Assembly (NCBI GenBank): GCA_017308595.1
Contig: JAFKER010000018.1
Coordinates: forward strand, 1 to 64,000
Reading direction: 5' to 3'
DNA from: Afipia sp.
GTDB taxonomy: Bacteria; Pseudomonadota; Alphaproteobacteria; Rhizobiales; Xanthobacteraceae
DNA length: 64,000 bases
Shown here: positions 16,774 to 25,814 of the stretch, piece by piece
Layout: every line of letters begins with the position of its first letter
How positions within the stretch are numbered: the first letter of the stretch is position 1
Made by a program: the position numbers and the translations under genes
The notes under the pieces: model-generated
Database searches by the model: none
The model's input: the letters and a program-made list of their open reading frames with translations, nothing else
Told to the model about the DNA's origin: nothing

Positions 16774-17985
16774 ATGAGGGGCTTCAAAGCTGCTGAAATA
16801 GAGGCGGTTGCGACGTTTGGACAGCGCAAAATGACGCCTCGTGCCTGCATCATCGACCCGAAGCGACACATTCGCACATTCATGGGCGATGCCCTCGACG
16901 AACTGGGATTCATCACCAGTGAATGCGCGACGGCATCCGAATTGCCCGCATTGCTTGAACAGCAACTCCCCGATCTTGTTGTGCTTGGTATGCCGAATGA
17001 CGGCGTCGACGCGGGGAACATTCTGAAAACGCTCATCACAAGAATGTTCGACGGCAAGGTGCTGCTCTTTGGCCCGCGAGATTCGATCATCGTGAATGCA
17101 CTCCACCAACTCGGCGAAGAAACGGGCGTCAGGATGTTGCCGCCGCTGACAACGCCATTCAGCGCAGATGGCCTGCGAGCCAGCGTTGTCACGCTTCTGC
17201 CGCAGAAGGCCCCGCCGAGTCCGCCGGTCGATGTCGCAGAGGCCCTCAAGGCCGGTTGGCTGGAGTTGTGGTACCAGCAGAAGATCGATGTTCGCACGCT
17301 TGCGCCACGCGGCGCAGAAGCTCTGATCCGCATGCGGCATCCGTCATGGGGAGTCGTACCGCCTTCGTCCTTCATTCCAGATTCGAAGGATCCGCAATTC
17401 AAAGGACTTTCCGACTTTGTTGTTACGCGCGCGCTCGAGGACTGGCATTACTTCATCGGCCAGCAAGGCCCGGTCGACATTTCCATCAATCTGCCCATCG
17501 GATTCCTCGAAGACCCCGCATCTGTCAGCCGTCTCTGCCGGCAGATTCCCGATCATCCGGCCTTCGGCGGCCTGATCGTTGAGGTTAAGGCCGCTGAGAT
17601 CGTCCGCAATCTCGATATGGCGATCGAAGCCGCCAAGCGCATGCGCTTCCATAATGTAGCAATCTCGATCGACGATCTCGGGGTGGACTGGCCGTCACTT
17701 TCGGAACTGACGAACTTCCCGTTTGTCGAGATCAAGGTTGACCGGGAGTTCATCACGGGGTGCGCGGACAATCGCCTCAAGCAGACTGTATGCCGCAGTA
17801 TTGTTGAACTCGCCGACAAAGTCGGCGCGCGCACAATCGCCAAGGGTGTTGAGACGCGATCCGATCTTGTCGCCGCTCACGAAATGGGATTCGACATGGC
17901 GCAGGGCTTTCTGTTCGGGAAGCCCGCCAATGCAAGGAAGTTTGCGCGTGCGGCACTGTCACGGCCCGTCGGCGTTCTCGATTAG
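16774..17985 (+). CDS. Degenerate receiver-EAL protein, probably a non-catalytic c-di-GMP sensor
   Basis: ATG 16774 sits 8 bases after GGAGG and gives 403 residues. Residues 22-140 look like a receiver domain, but the phospho-acceptor position reads VVLGMPN (Gly72), so phosphorylation is unlikely. Residues 155-400 form an EAL domain with EAL itself (182-184), Asn239, Glu270, Asp300-Asp301, Lys321 and Gln377, but the conserved AEGVE motif is AKGVE (Lys357). Loss of that Glu is expected to abolish or strongly weaken phosphodiesterase activity. It may bind c-di-GMP or a protein partner instead. It stands alone between the SRPBCC remnant and the MATE gene. Confidence 0.87.
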   Translation: MRGFKAAEIEAVATFGQRKMTPRACIIDPKRHIRTFMGDALDELGFITSECATASELPALLEQQLPDLVVLGMPNDGVDAGNILKTLITRMFDGKVLLFGPRDSIIVNALHQLGEETGVRMLPPLTTPFSADGLRASVVTLLPQKAPPSPPVDVAEALKAGWLELWYQQKIDVRTLAPRGAEALIRMRHPSWGVVPPSSFIPDSKDPQFKGLSDFVVTRALEDWHYFIGQQGPVDISINLPIGFLEDPASVSRLCRQIPDHPAFGGLIVEVKAAEIVRNLDMAIEAAKRMRFHNVAISIDDLGVDWPSLSELTNFPFVEIKVDREFITGCADNRLKQTVCRSIVELADKVGARTIAKGVETRSDLVAAHEMGFDMAQGFLFGKPANARKFARAALSRPVGVLD

Positions 17986-17991
17986 GGAAAC

Positions 17992-19419
17992 CTATTCCGG
18001 GGTCGCTTCGCGCGGCCCCCAGTTGGTTAGGCGTACGGCGGCCGCGGCGAGGATACCAAGTAATATCATGGATGACGCAGCCAACCAGAAGAACTGCGTG
18101 CTGGCCGCGCCGTTCGACACCAGCACCGACCCGCCAATGATCACAAAGATCAGGCGCGCGGTCTGCGCCAGCACCGGGCCGAGCACACGCGCAGCGCCTT
18201 GCGATGAGAAGTAAGCCGCAATCGCGAGACCGACGAATGACAAAAACGGCCCGACGGTCGACAGATACTGGCGGCTCGCAGCCCGCACTGCGGCGTTGTC
18301 CGTAAAGAGATTGACCCAGATGTCCGGAAAGATCGCAAAGAAGCTGCCAAAGAACCCCACCACGACAAACGAGACTCCGCCTGTGGTCCATGCGATGCGC
18401 CGCGCCCGCGCGACGCGTCCGGCACCAATCGCCATTCCGATCATCGGTACCGACGCGATGCCCACGGCAAAGGCCAGCGATGTCAGCATGAATTCCAGCC
18501 GCGCGCCGATACCGTAGCCTGCCAGCACCTCGGTTCCGAAATTCGCCAAGAGATGCGTAAAAATCGTCACGGTGAGAACAATCTGGAGCGGCGAAAAGCA
18601 GGCAATCGCCCCTACCTGCAGGATGTCGTAAAACATCGCGCGCTGAAACCGGACGCTCCTGAACGAGAGCTTCACCCGGCTGCGCCCGGAAAACAAATAC
18701 CAGGCCATGATGCCTGCGCCGATGGAGAAAGCCATCAGCGTGCCGACGGCAACTCCGCGCATTCCGAACTGCGGAATAGGACCGAGGCCGAGGCCCAGCA
18801 CGCCGCCGAACAGGATCTGAAAGAATGCCGAGTTGAGAATGATCGCCGACGGCAGCGTCATGTTGCCAGTGCCGCGCAGCAGTGCCGCGAGTGTATTCAT
18901 GATCCATGGCAGCACCGCTCCGCCAAAGAAAATCTGCGCGTAACCGATAGCTTCGCTCAGGACACGACCGCTGCCGCCGAGCGCAGCAAACAGATACGGC
19001 CCGAAGATCAGCATGCCGATCATAAAGGTCAAACCAAAACAGACACCTATCATCAGTGCATGGACCGCAAGCGCAGCCGCCCGCTCGGTATCGTCAGCCC
19101 CGAGCGCGCGCGCGATCGCGGACGCGACACCGCCGCCCATCGCGCCGCCGGACATGGTCATCATCAGAATGACGAACGGAAACACCAGCGCCATCGCCGC
19201 CAACGGCTCAACGCCAAGACGGCCGATGTAGGATGTTTCCGCAATGGCGACGCAGGTGCCGGCGGTCAGCGCGATGACATTGGGCGCCGCCAGCTTCAGC
19301 AGCGTGGGCAGGATGGGACCGTCGAGGAGCGGGTTCTTGCGCGGGCTGCGAATTGGCGGCAACGGCGGTTTCTGGTCCGCCTGCACCACAGGAATTTCGG
19401 CAGCTCCAAGTTCGGACAT
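17992..19419 (-). CDS. MATE-family efflux transporter
   Basis: The 475-residue membrane protein has twelve predicted hydrophobic segments in two homologous halves, starting with LLKLAAPNVIALTAGTCVAI and with the paired ETSYIGRLGVEPLAAMALVFP and GARLEFMLTSLAFAVGIASVP blocks typical of MatE domains. The first 35 residues are a Pro-rich cytoplasmic tail. MATE proteins export cationic drugs or metabolites using Na+ or H+. It is convergent with the EAL gene with only 6 bases between stops. The substrate is not predictable. Confidence 0.92.
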   Translation of the reverse strand: MSELGAAEIPVVQADQKPPLPPIRSPRKNPLLDGPILPTLLKLAAPNVIALTAGTCVAIAETSYIGRLGVEPLAAMALVFPFVILMMTMSGGAMGGGVASAIARALGADDTERAAALAVHALMIGVCFGLTFMIGMLIFGPYLFAALGGSGRVLSEAIGYAQIFFGGAVLPWIMNTLAALLRGTGNMTLPSAIILNSAFFQILFGGVLGLGLGPIPQFGMRGVAVGTLMAFSIGAGIMAWYLFSGRSRVKLSFRSVRFQRAMFYDILQVGAIACFSPLQIVLTVTIFTHLLANFGTEVLAGYGIGARLEFMLTSLAFAVGIASVPMIGMAIGAGRVARARRIAWTTGGVSFVVVGFFGSFFAIFPDIWVNLFTDNAAVRAASRQYLSTVGPFLSFVGLAIAAYFSSQGAARVLGPVLAQTARLIFVIIGGSVLVSNGAASTQFFWLAASSMILLGILAAAAVRLTNWGPREATPE

Positions 19420-19535
19420 GCACTCCCCGGCATGGCGGTCTCTTTTGATGTCGGCCGCCTATGCCGACCCTTACCATCAAACTGGCGACCCGCAATGCGC
19501 GCCTTGCGCATGGCATCCAGTCACTGGCTCGAATG

Positions 19536-21326
19536 TCAGGTAAAACCAAGCATCCCGGCGGCTTCCGCCATGGGCAGCGGCCTGTCGCCGAGCAGCCGGT
19601 CGGCAACCACTCCGTCGCTTTCGCCCGGCAGGACTGTGAATGGATCCTGCGCCGTCAGGCGGTGATCGACCACGAGCTTTGACAGCAGCAACCGCCGCGC
19701 ATCGCCGCGCATCGCATGAATCCGGCTGCTCTCCCACGCGAAGGTCACCGCGCTCGCGGCATGGTAAAGCGTGCTGGTTGCGCGGCGGGCTTCGGCTTCG
19801 TTCTCGGACTTGGCCGCGACCTCGCGCGCGAACCCGATAGCCTTGTCGGCGACCCCACGAAGCCGGTCACACCAGCTATGCGGAACGCCGGGCATGTCCT
19901 CGATCCGCGCATGAATATCCGCGCCGAGCGCAGCTTCGGCGCCGTGGCGGCCCACTGCGCGCTTGAGCGTATCGAGGGCGACAATGTTGCCGGTGCCTTC
20001 CCATATTGACCCGAGATGAGCGTCGCGCAGCAGGCGCGGCGTGGCGAATTCCTCGATGTAGCCAATGCCGCCACGCATCTCCATCGCCTCGCCGCAAACT
20101 TTTCGCGCATCGCGCGTGGCGCGATATTTCAGCGTCGGCGTCAACACACGCAGCAATGCGGCAGCATCCTGACTGCCCGCTTCGGCGCGATCCAGCGCGT
20201 CGGCGGTCATAAAACTCATCGACACGGCCTGCTCGGTCGCAAGCATGATCTTCATTAGCTGTCGGCGCGCGAGCGGCATATCGACGATGCGTCGACCGAA
20301 CACCACGCGATTGGTGGCGACCGTGTTCGCGTCATGATGTGCCCGGCGCATCAGCGCAGCGGACTTCACGCCATTGGAGAGCCGCGACCAGTTGACCATC
20401 TCGGCCATCTGCACAAAGCCGCGATCGAGGCGGCCAACCGCATAGGCAATCGCGCCTTCGAGCTTGATTTCGCCCGATGCCATCGACCGCGTGCCGAGTT
20501 TGTCCTTGAGACGAACGATGCGGTAATGGTTCGGTGAACCGTCATCGAGTTCGCGCGGCATCAGAAACAGGCCGACGCCCTGCGTGCCGCCGACCGCGCC
20601 TTCCGGCCGCGCCAGCAGCATCACCATCTTGGCATCGGCGTTCGAGCAGAACCACTTCTCACCATAAAGCCGCCAGTGATCGCCGTCCTGCACAGCAGTC
20701 GTCGTGAGCTTGCCGACGTCGGAGCCGCCCTCCTTCTCGGTCATGAACTGACCGCCCTGGGTAAGCTTCTCCATGTCAGTCTGCGTGAGACCATCGAGAT
20801 ATTTTGCCTTCAGCGCGTCGTCACCGAAGCGTGACAGCAGGCGCGCTGCGCCGTCGGTGACATTGATCGGACACCCCATACCGAACTCGGCCTGATTGAA
20901 CAGAAACGTGAAGGCGTGCTTGGCCACCGCCGGATAGGTATCTGCCCAGCCGAGAATACCCTTACGATGTGACATCGCGTGAATGCCGAACTCGCCGTAA
21001 GCCGCGCGCTCGAGTTCGCGATAGGCGGGATGATATTCAATCCACTGCCGGTCATTGCCGAAACGATCCCGCTGATGCAGCACCGGCCCGTGCCTGTCGG
21101 CAAGACGCGCGCATTCATCGAGATGACCGCCCGCCAGCGCACCGAGCCGATCGAGGTGCGGCTCGACGTGGTTGAACAGCGTGTCCGGCAAATGAATGCG
21201 CAGGAGATCGGTCAGCGCCTGATCGTTGCGATAGAAATTCTGGCCCGTGGTGTCCGGCGCAATCAGGCCGAACGTCGATGTCGATGTGGCGACATGCGCA
21301 TTCAGGGACTTCGCAGCAGCGGTCAT
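19536..21326 (-). CDS. AidB-like acyl-CoA dehydrogenase
   Basis: At 596 residues this is longer than common acyl-CoA dehydrogenases (about 380) and matches the AidB-type group, which has an extra C-terminal domain. Motifs include GQFMTEKEGGSDVGKLTTTA (FAD/substrate region), WFCSNADAKMVMLLARPEG, and MRGGIGYIEEFATPRLLRDA followed by IWEGTGNIVALD, the AidB signature. E. coli AidB is induced by alkylation and binds DNA, but most homologues are simply predicted flavin dehydrogenases. It is alone between the MATE and dcd genes. Confidence 0.87.
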   Translation of the reverse strand: MTAAAKSLNAHVATSTSTFGLIAPDTTGQNFYRNDQALTDLLRIHLPDTLFNHVEPHLDRLGALAGGHLDECARLADRHGPVLHQRDRFGNDRQWIEYHPAYRELERAAYGEFGIHAMSHRKGILGWADTYPAVAKHAFTFLFNQAEFGMGCPINVTDGAARLLSRFGDDALKAKYLDGLTQTDMEKLTQGGQFMTEKEGGSDVGKLTTTAVQDGDHWRLYGEKWFCSNADAKMVMLLARPEGAVGGTQGVGLFLMPRELDDGSPNHYRIVRLKDKLGTRSMASGEIKLEGAIAYAVGRLDRGFVQMAEMVNWSRLSNGVKSAALMRRAHHDANTVATNRVVFGRRIVDMPLARRQLMKIMLATEQAVSMSFMTADALDRAEAGSQDAAALLRVLTPTLKYRATRDARKVCGEAMEMRGGIGYIEEFATPRLLRDAHLGSIWEGTGNIVALDTLKRAVGRHGAEAALGADIHARIEDMPGVPHSWCDRLRGVADKAIGFAREVAAKSENEAEARRATSTLYHAASAVTFAWESSRIHAMRGDARRLLLSKLVVDHRLTAQDPFTVLPGESDGVVADRLLGDRPLPMAEAAGMLGFT

Positions 21327-21465
21327 GGCGCTCTCCCGGATCGTTTTATTTAACGAGAATGATCCGGCATTTGGCGCGCAACGGCAAGCACACCCTGCGG
21401 CAGACCTCGCGCATGCGAGGACTGCGTCGCGCTACCGTACAATTCGCACAGCGAAACGCCGCGCC

Positions 21466-22614
21466 TCAGACGCGGAAATGCTTCGACAGTTTGAGGCCCT
21501 GCCCCTGATAGTTGGACGCGATGCGCTGACCATAGAGCGCATCGGGGCGGGACAGCATCTTCTCATAAACCAAGCGGCCGACGATCTGGCCGTGCTCGAG
21601 AATGAACGGCACTTCGCGCGAGCGCACTTCCAGCACCGCGCGTGAGCCCTGCCCGCCCGCGCCTGCGTAACCAAAGCCGGGATCGAAGAAACCTGCGTAG
21701 TGCACGCGGAATTCGCCCACCAGCGGATCGAACGGCACCATTTCCGCCGCGAAATCCGGCGGCACCTGCACCGCCTCCTTGGACGCAAGAATATAGAACT
21801 CGCCCGGATCGAGGATCAGGCTGCGATCCGGCCGCGCACGGATCGGCTCCCAGAATTCATTGACGATGTATCCCGCACGGCGATCGACATCGACCACGCC
21901 GGTATGGCGTTTCGCGCGATAGCCGACAAACCCGTCCGAGCCTTCACCGGACAGATCGACGCTCACCGCGACCCCGCCGGTCAGATCGGCTTCGTCGCTA
22001 TCCACCAGCCGCTCGGCCGCATGAAGCGCTTCTAATTCATCACCATCCAGCAACGGGTGCCCGGTGCGAAATCGGATCTGCGACAATCGCGATCCTTCAC
22101 GCAGCAAGACAGGAAATGTCTTCGGACTGATCTCGGCATAGAGCGGGCCGTGATAGCCCGGCGCGATCATATCAAAGCGGCGCGTGCCGTCGGCAATGAC
22201 GCGGGTGAACACGTCCAGCCGGCCCGTCGAGCTTTTCGGATTCGCCGCGGCAAGAATGTTCGGCGGCAACGCCAGACTTTCCAGCAGCGGCACGATGTAG
22301 ACGCAGTTGGTTTCCAGCACCGCGCCATCGGACAGATCGATTTCATGAAGTTTCAGTTCATCGATGCGCTGTGCGACCGTCGTGTCCGGTCCCGGCAGAA
22401 AGCTCGCGCGCACGCGATAAGCGATCCCGCCAAGACGCAGATCGAGACTGGCCGGCTGGATCTGGCTTTCGACAAACGGATATTCAGGCAGGATCAAGCC
22501 GGCATCGGCCATCGCCGCGATCATGCGGTCGGGCAGAATTCCTGTCGCGTCGGGAGGCAGGGTGAAGGGCACAGGTTTGTCCTCGGCTACCGGCTGATCC
22601 GTCAAAATAAGCAT
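21466..22614 (-). CDS. dcd: 2'-deoxycytidine 5'-triphosphate deaminase, internally duplicated form
   Basis: The 382-residue protein is about twice the size of E. coli Dcd (193). Two dUTPase-like units are visible: the N-terminal half has NPKSSTGRLDVFTRVI and the C-terminal half has HYAGFFDPGFGYAGAGGQGS RAVLEV, the region that holds the catalytic Glu in canonical Dcd. This long form is common in alphaproteobacteria. It converts dCTP to dUTP for thymidylate synthesis in the cytosol. It is divergent from the metZ riboswitch unit. It starts with MLILTDQPVAEDKPVPF. Confidence 0.85.
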   Translation of the reverse strand: MLILTDQPVAEDKPVPFTLPPDATGILPDRMIAAMADAGLILPEYPFVESQIQPASLDLRLGGIAYRVRASFLPGPDTTVAQRIDELKLHEIDLSDGAVLETNCVYIVPLLESLALPPNILAAANPKSSTGRLDVFTRVIADGTRRFDMIAPGYHGPLYAEISPKTFPVLLREGSRLSQIRFRTGHPLLDGDELEALHAAERLVDSDEADLTGGVAVSVDLSGEGSDGFVGYRAKRHTGVVDVDRRAGYIVNEFWEPIRARPDRSLILDPGEFYILASKEAVQVPPDFAAEMVPFDPLVGEFRVHYAGFFDPGFGYAGAGGQGSRAVLEVRSREVPFILEHGQIVGRLVYEKMLSRPDALYGQRIASNYQGQGLKLSKHFRV

Positions 22615-22638
22615 TTTATCGGTTATCCGATGGGGTGC

Positions 22639-22667
22639 TTGACGGAAAGACCATGCAGGAGTAGGCC
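22639..22667 (+). promoter_or_regulatory. Candidate promoter for the metZ leader
   Basis: TTGACG (22639-22644) is followed after 17 bases by TAGGCC (22662-22667), a plausible housekeeping promoter of GC-rich alphaproteobacteria with a weak -10. It would start transcription just upstream of the riboswitch at 22681. Confidence 0.4.
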
Positions 22668-22680
22668 TAGGACTTATCCC

Positions 22681-22740
22681 GTGGTCATTTGAGCCGGCCG
22701 GCTTGCAGCCACGTTAAATAACTCGCTAAACAGGCCGGGG
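22681..22740 (+). promoter_or_regulatory. SAM-II riboswitch
   Basis: The sequence carries the conserved SAM-II core: GTGGTCATTTG, then GCTTGCAGCCACGTTAAA, then CGCTAAA. GTGG (22681-22684) pairs with CCAC (22709-22712) for P1 and CCGGCC (22694-22699) pairs with GGCCGG (22733-22738) to make the classic pseudoknot. SAM-II elements sense S-adenosylmethionine and repress methionine genes in alphaproteobacteria. The next gene is metZ, as expected. A strong terminator follows the aptamer. Confidence 0.93.
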
Positions 22741-22750
22741 ACAGTGTGAT

Positions 22751-22788
22751 CCCGGCTTGTGGAAAGATTTTCCAGGCCGGTTTTTTTT
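22751..22788 (+). terminator. Intrinsic terminator in the metZ leader, riboswitch expression platform
   Basis: CCGGC (22752-22756) pairs with GCCGG (22776-22780) and TGGAAA (22760-22765) with TTTCCA (22769-22774), with three bulged bases on the left arm, followed by eight T residues (22781-22788). The left arm CCCGGC (22751-22756) can instead pair with GCCGGG (22734-22739), the 3' strand of the riboswitch pseudoknot, forming a competing hairpin. Confidence 0.85.
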
Positions 22789-22822
22789 GTGCCCATCGCG
22801 AGGTGGTCACGATGGAGTACAC

Positions 22823-24055
22823 ATGTCCGAGATCAAAACACCCGCAGCCAATGTACCTGCCAGCAAGCCGCTGTCCCCCACCCGTAACTATCGCCCCGAA
22901 ACCCGGCTCGTACATTCCGGCACGCTGCGCTCGCAGTATGGCGAAACCTCCGAAGCGCTATTCCTGACACAGGGCTTCGTTTACGACTCCGCCGAGCAGT
23001 GCGAAGCGCGTTTCACCGGCGCAGATCCCGGCTTTCTTTATTCAAGGTTCTCGAATCCGACAGTGTCGATGTTCGAGCAGCGCATGATCGAGCTCGAAGG
23101 CGCAGAAGCCGCGCGCGCCACCGCTACGGGCATGGCAGCAGTTACAACCGCGATTCTCGCGCCGCTGAAATCCGGCGATCACGTGGTGGCGGCAAAGGCA
23201 CTGTTCGGCTCCTGCCGTTATGTCGTGGAAGACCTGCTGCCGCGCTACGGAATTGAGTCCACGCTGGTGGATGGCCACGACATCGATCAGTGGAAGAAGG
23301 CGGTACGACCGAACACCAAATCATGCTTCCTCGAAAGCCCGACCAATCCCACGCTTGATGTGGTGGACATCGGCGCGGTAGCCGACATCGCGCACAGCGT
23401 CGGTGCGCGCCTGATCGTGGACAACGTGTTCGCGACACCGATCTGGCAGAGCCCGCTCACACTCGGCGCCGACGTCGTCGTTTACTCGGCGACCAAGCAT
23501 ATCGACGGTCAGGGGCGTTGTCTGGGCGGCATCATCCTGTCGTCGGACGCGTTCATCCAGGAGCACATCCATACTTTCCTGCGCCAGACCGGACCGGCAA
23601 TGTCACCGTTCAACGCATGGGTGCTGCTGAAGGGCCTTGAGACGCTGAGCTTACGTGTCAGAGCACAAACGGAAACCGCAGGCGCGATCGCAGATGCGTT
23701 GGCGACGCATTCAAAGATTTCGCGCCTGGTTTATCCCGGACGTGCCGATCATCCGCAGGCGGATATCGTGAAAAAGCAGATGCGCGGCGGTTCGACCATG
23801 ATCGGTTTCGAGGTCAAGGGCGGCAAGGCGGCGGCCTTCCGCACGCTGAATGCGTTGAAGCTCGCGAAAATTTCCAACAACCTCGGCGATTCAAAGAGCA
23901 TCGTCACCCATCCAGCGACCACGACACACCAGCGCCTCACGCAGGAGGCGCGTGCCGAACTCGGTATCAGCGAAGGCTTTATCCGCTTCTCGGCAGGACT
24001 GGAGCACAAGGACGATCTGATCGAGGATCTGAACGCCGCGCTTGAGAAAGCATAA
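22823..24055 (+). CDS. metZ: O-succinylhomoserine sulfhydrylase
   Basis: ATG 22823 after GGAG gives 410 residues of a Cys/Met-metabolism PLP enzyme. The PLP Lys lies in SATKHIDGQGRCLGG; the phosphate-binding YSRFSNPT and the acidic residue in LIVDNVFATP are present. HIDGQGR is the pattern of MetZ-type sulfhydrylases, which make homocysteine directly from sulfide and O-succinylhomoserine in the cytosol. The SAM-II riboswitch upstream supports a methionine role. A PhzF-like gene follows after 9 bases, probably co-transcribed. Confidence 0.93.
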   Translation: MSEIKTPAANVPASKPLSPTRNYRPETRLVHSGTLRSQYGETSEALFLTQGFVYDSAEQCEARFTGADPGFLYSRFSNPTVSMFEQRMIELEGAEAARATATGMAAVTTAILAPLKSGDHVVAAKALFGSCRYVVEDLLPRYGIESTLVDGHDIDQWKKAVRPNTKSCFLESPTNPTLDVVDIGAVADIAHSVGARLIVDNVFATPIWQSPLTLGADVVVYSATKHIDGQGRCLGGIILSSDAFIQEHIHTFLRQTGPAMSPFNAWVLLKGLETLSLRVRAQTETAGAIADALATHSKISRLVYPGRADHPQADIVKKQMRGGSTMIGFEVKGGKAAAFRTLNALKLAKISNNLGDSKSIVTHPATTTHQRLTQEARAELGISEGFIRFSAGLEHKDDLIEDLNAALEKA

Positions 24056-24064
24056 GGAGGCGGG

Positions 24065-24904
24065 ATGCCGACATTTGCGTTTCAGCAGGTCGATGTCTTC
24101 ACCGGCAAGCGGTTAAAAGGGAATCCGCTTGCGGTGGTCATTGGTGCCGACGGGCTTTCCGACGATACCATGGCTGCGCTGGCGCGATGGACCAATCTCA
24201 GCGAAACCACATTCCTGCTCAAGCCGGCATCACCCGAAGCGGACTACCGGCTGCGCATTTTCACACCGTCGGGCGAGTTACCGTTTGCCGGCCACCCGAC
24301 GCTGGGCAGTTGTCATGTCTGGTTGAATGCGGGCAACAGCGCCAGGCAGGATCATGTCGTGCAGGAATGCGGCGTGGGTCTGGTCAGGATCAAGCGCGAC
24401 GGGAACAGACTCGCCTTCGCCGCCCCGCCGCTGCGGCGGACGGGCGCAGTCGAAGCTGACGTGCTGAACCAGATCGTGCGCGGACTGCGTATCCAGCCCG
24501 GTGCGATCAAAGCTTCACAATGGATCGACAACGGTCCCGGCTGGGTCGCGGTCATGCTCGGCTCGCGTGCGGACGTGCTGGCGCTGAAACCGGATTATCC
24601 CGCGCTCGGACGCCTGAAGCTCGGCGTGATTGCGCCGTGGGATGCGGCGCGAGATGGCGAAGATGCGGCTTTCGAAGTCCGTGCATTCATATGCGATCGC
24701 ACGGATGAAGACCCCGTCACGGGAAGTCTTAATGCAGGTCTGGCGCAATGGCTCATCGGCGCAGGACTCGCACCTGATGCCTATGTTGCGAGCCAGGGCA
24801 CTGTACTCGGACGTGAAGGCCGCGTGCATGTGGAGCGGCAGCGCGATGACATATGGATCGGCGGCGAGACGGTGACCTGCATCGAAGGCAAACTCACGCT
24901 GTGA
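24065..24904 (+). CDS. PhzF-family isomerase/epimerase-like protein
   Basis: The 279-residue protein begins PTFAFQQVDVFTGKRLKGNP LAVV, a PhzF signature, and has the catalytic Glu in WTNLSETTFLL, the PFAGHPTLG motif and the DPVTGSLNAGLAQWL motif of the second half. PhzF converts a dihydroxyanthranilate intermediate in phenazine synthesis, but no phenazine genes are near, so this is one of the many family members with unknown substrate. It is coupled to metZ with AAGGAGG before its ATG. Confidence 0.9.
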   Translation: MPTFAFQQVDVFTGKRLKGNPLAVVIGADGLSDDTMAALARWTNLSETTFLLKPASPEADYRLRIFTPSGELPFAGHPTLGSCHVWLNAGNSARQDHVVQECGVGLVRIKRDGNRLAFAAPPLRRTGAVEADVLNQIVRGLRIQPGAIKASQWIDNGPGWVAVMLGSRADVLALKPDYPALGRLKLGVIAPWDAARDGEDAAFEVRAFICDRTDEDPVTGSLNAGLAQWLIGAGLAPDAYVASQGTVLGREGRVHVERQRDDIWIGGETVTCIEGKLTL

Positions 24905-24908
24905 CGGC

Positions 24909-25814
24909 TCACATCGGTCGATAGGTCATGACATTGCTTGGAATGTTGACGCCTGCCTTCACCTGTCCGACCGACTTGATGATCGTGTCACCCAGCAACT
25001 GGGCAAAGCAGGCATAACCCCAGTCGTTCATATGCAGACCGTCGCCGATAACAAACTTGTCGAACGGCATCTTCTCGTCCTCGTGCCATTGCCGCATAAC
25101 TTCGAAGCGCGGGAACACCGAGACGTTCTTCAGCTTCGCGACATCGCCGAGCAACTTCACCATCCGGCTGGCATTCTCGGTCTTGGCAGCAACCGCCGGA
25201 ACGAATTGCGGGTCGATCAGCACGACGTCAATCCCACGCGCCTGAAGGCGCGCGATCCCGTCCTCCAGTAGTATCGCGGTGGCGGCAATGTCGCTGGCAT
25301 TGCCCTTGACGACGGTATTGGTTCCGAGCTGCCAGATCACGAGGTCGGGGTCCGCAGCGAGAACCGCCACATCGAATCGCTTCAACATTTCGGGCGCATC
25401 CTGTCCGCCCATCCCACGATTGATGATCGTAATGTCCGAGGTCGGAAACTTGCGGCGGAGCTGATCGGCAAGCCGGTTCGGATAGGTATAGGCGGGCGAC
25501 GAGGTACCGAAACCGACGGTGGTCGACGACCCGAAAGCCACGATGGTCACAGGCTCGTCCGCGGCGATCCGCCGCGCGACCCGCGGCAGCGAACCCGCAA
25601 CCTCCTTCAAACCCTTGGCGGGCAGACATGGCACGCGGGTGAGAATATCTCCTGCCGCGCTGGCTGCGCTCTTCGCCGCCTCGATGGCCTTGGTTGCCAG
25701 GCCCTTTTGCGGTGGCACCGCATCCTGCGGTGTTGCCTGAGCAAGCGCGGGATGCACGGCCAGCAAGCTCCCAAGCATCGCTGAAAGAACCGCGAAGCAG
25801 GGACCGGAACGCAT
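24909..25814 (-). CDS. Secreted SGNH/GDSL-type hydrolase
   Basis: Starting at ATG 25814, which overlaps the TGA of the upstream SGNH gene, the product has 301 residues. A signal peptide (MRSGPCFAVLSAMLGSLLAV, cleavage near ALA-QA) is followed by block I VAFGSSTTVGFGTSS with Ser in the GDS position, a Gly in NRGMGGQD, block III WQLGTNTV and block V GDGLHMNDWGYA with the Asp-His pair. The catalytic set is complete. The operon order opgC-SGNH-SGNH suggests it edits or deacylates succinyl or acyl groups on periplasmic glucans or another envelope glycan. That role is inferred. Confidence 0.87.
   Translation of the reverse strand: MRSGPCFAVLSAMLGSLLAVHPALAQATPQDAVPPQKGLATKAIEAAKSAASAAGDILTRVPCLPAKGLKEVAGSLPRVARRIAADEPVTIVAFGSSTTVGFGTSSPAYTYPNRLADQLRRKFPTSDITIINRGMGGQDAPEMLKRFDVAVLAADPDLVIWQLGTNTVVKGNASDIAATAILLEDGIARLQARGIDVVLIDPQFVPAVAAKTENASRMVKLLGDVAKLKNVSVFPRFEVMRQWHEDEKMPFDKFVIGDGLHMNDWGYACFAQLLGDTIIKSVGQVKAGVNIPSNVMTYRPM

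Noticed and set aside
18553-19665. Long plus-strand open frame opposite the MATE gene
   Set aside because: It is antisense to well-supported MATE and acyl-CoA dehydrogenase genes, rich in Arg/His/Gln as expected for GC-driven shadow frames.
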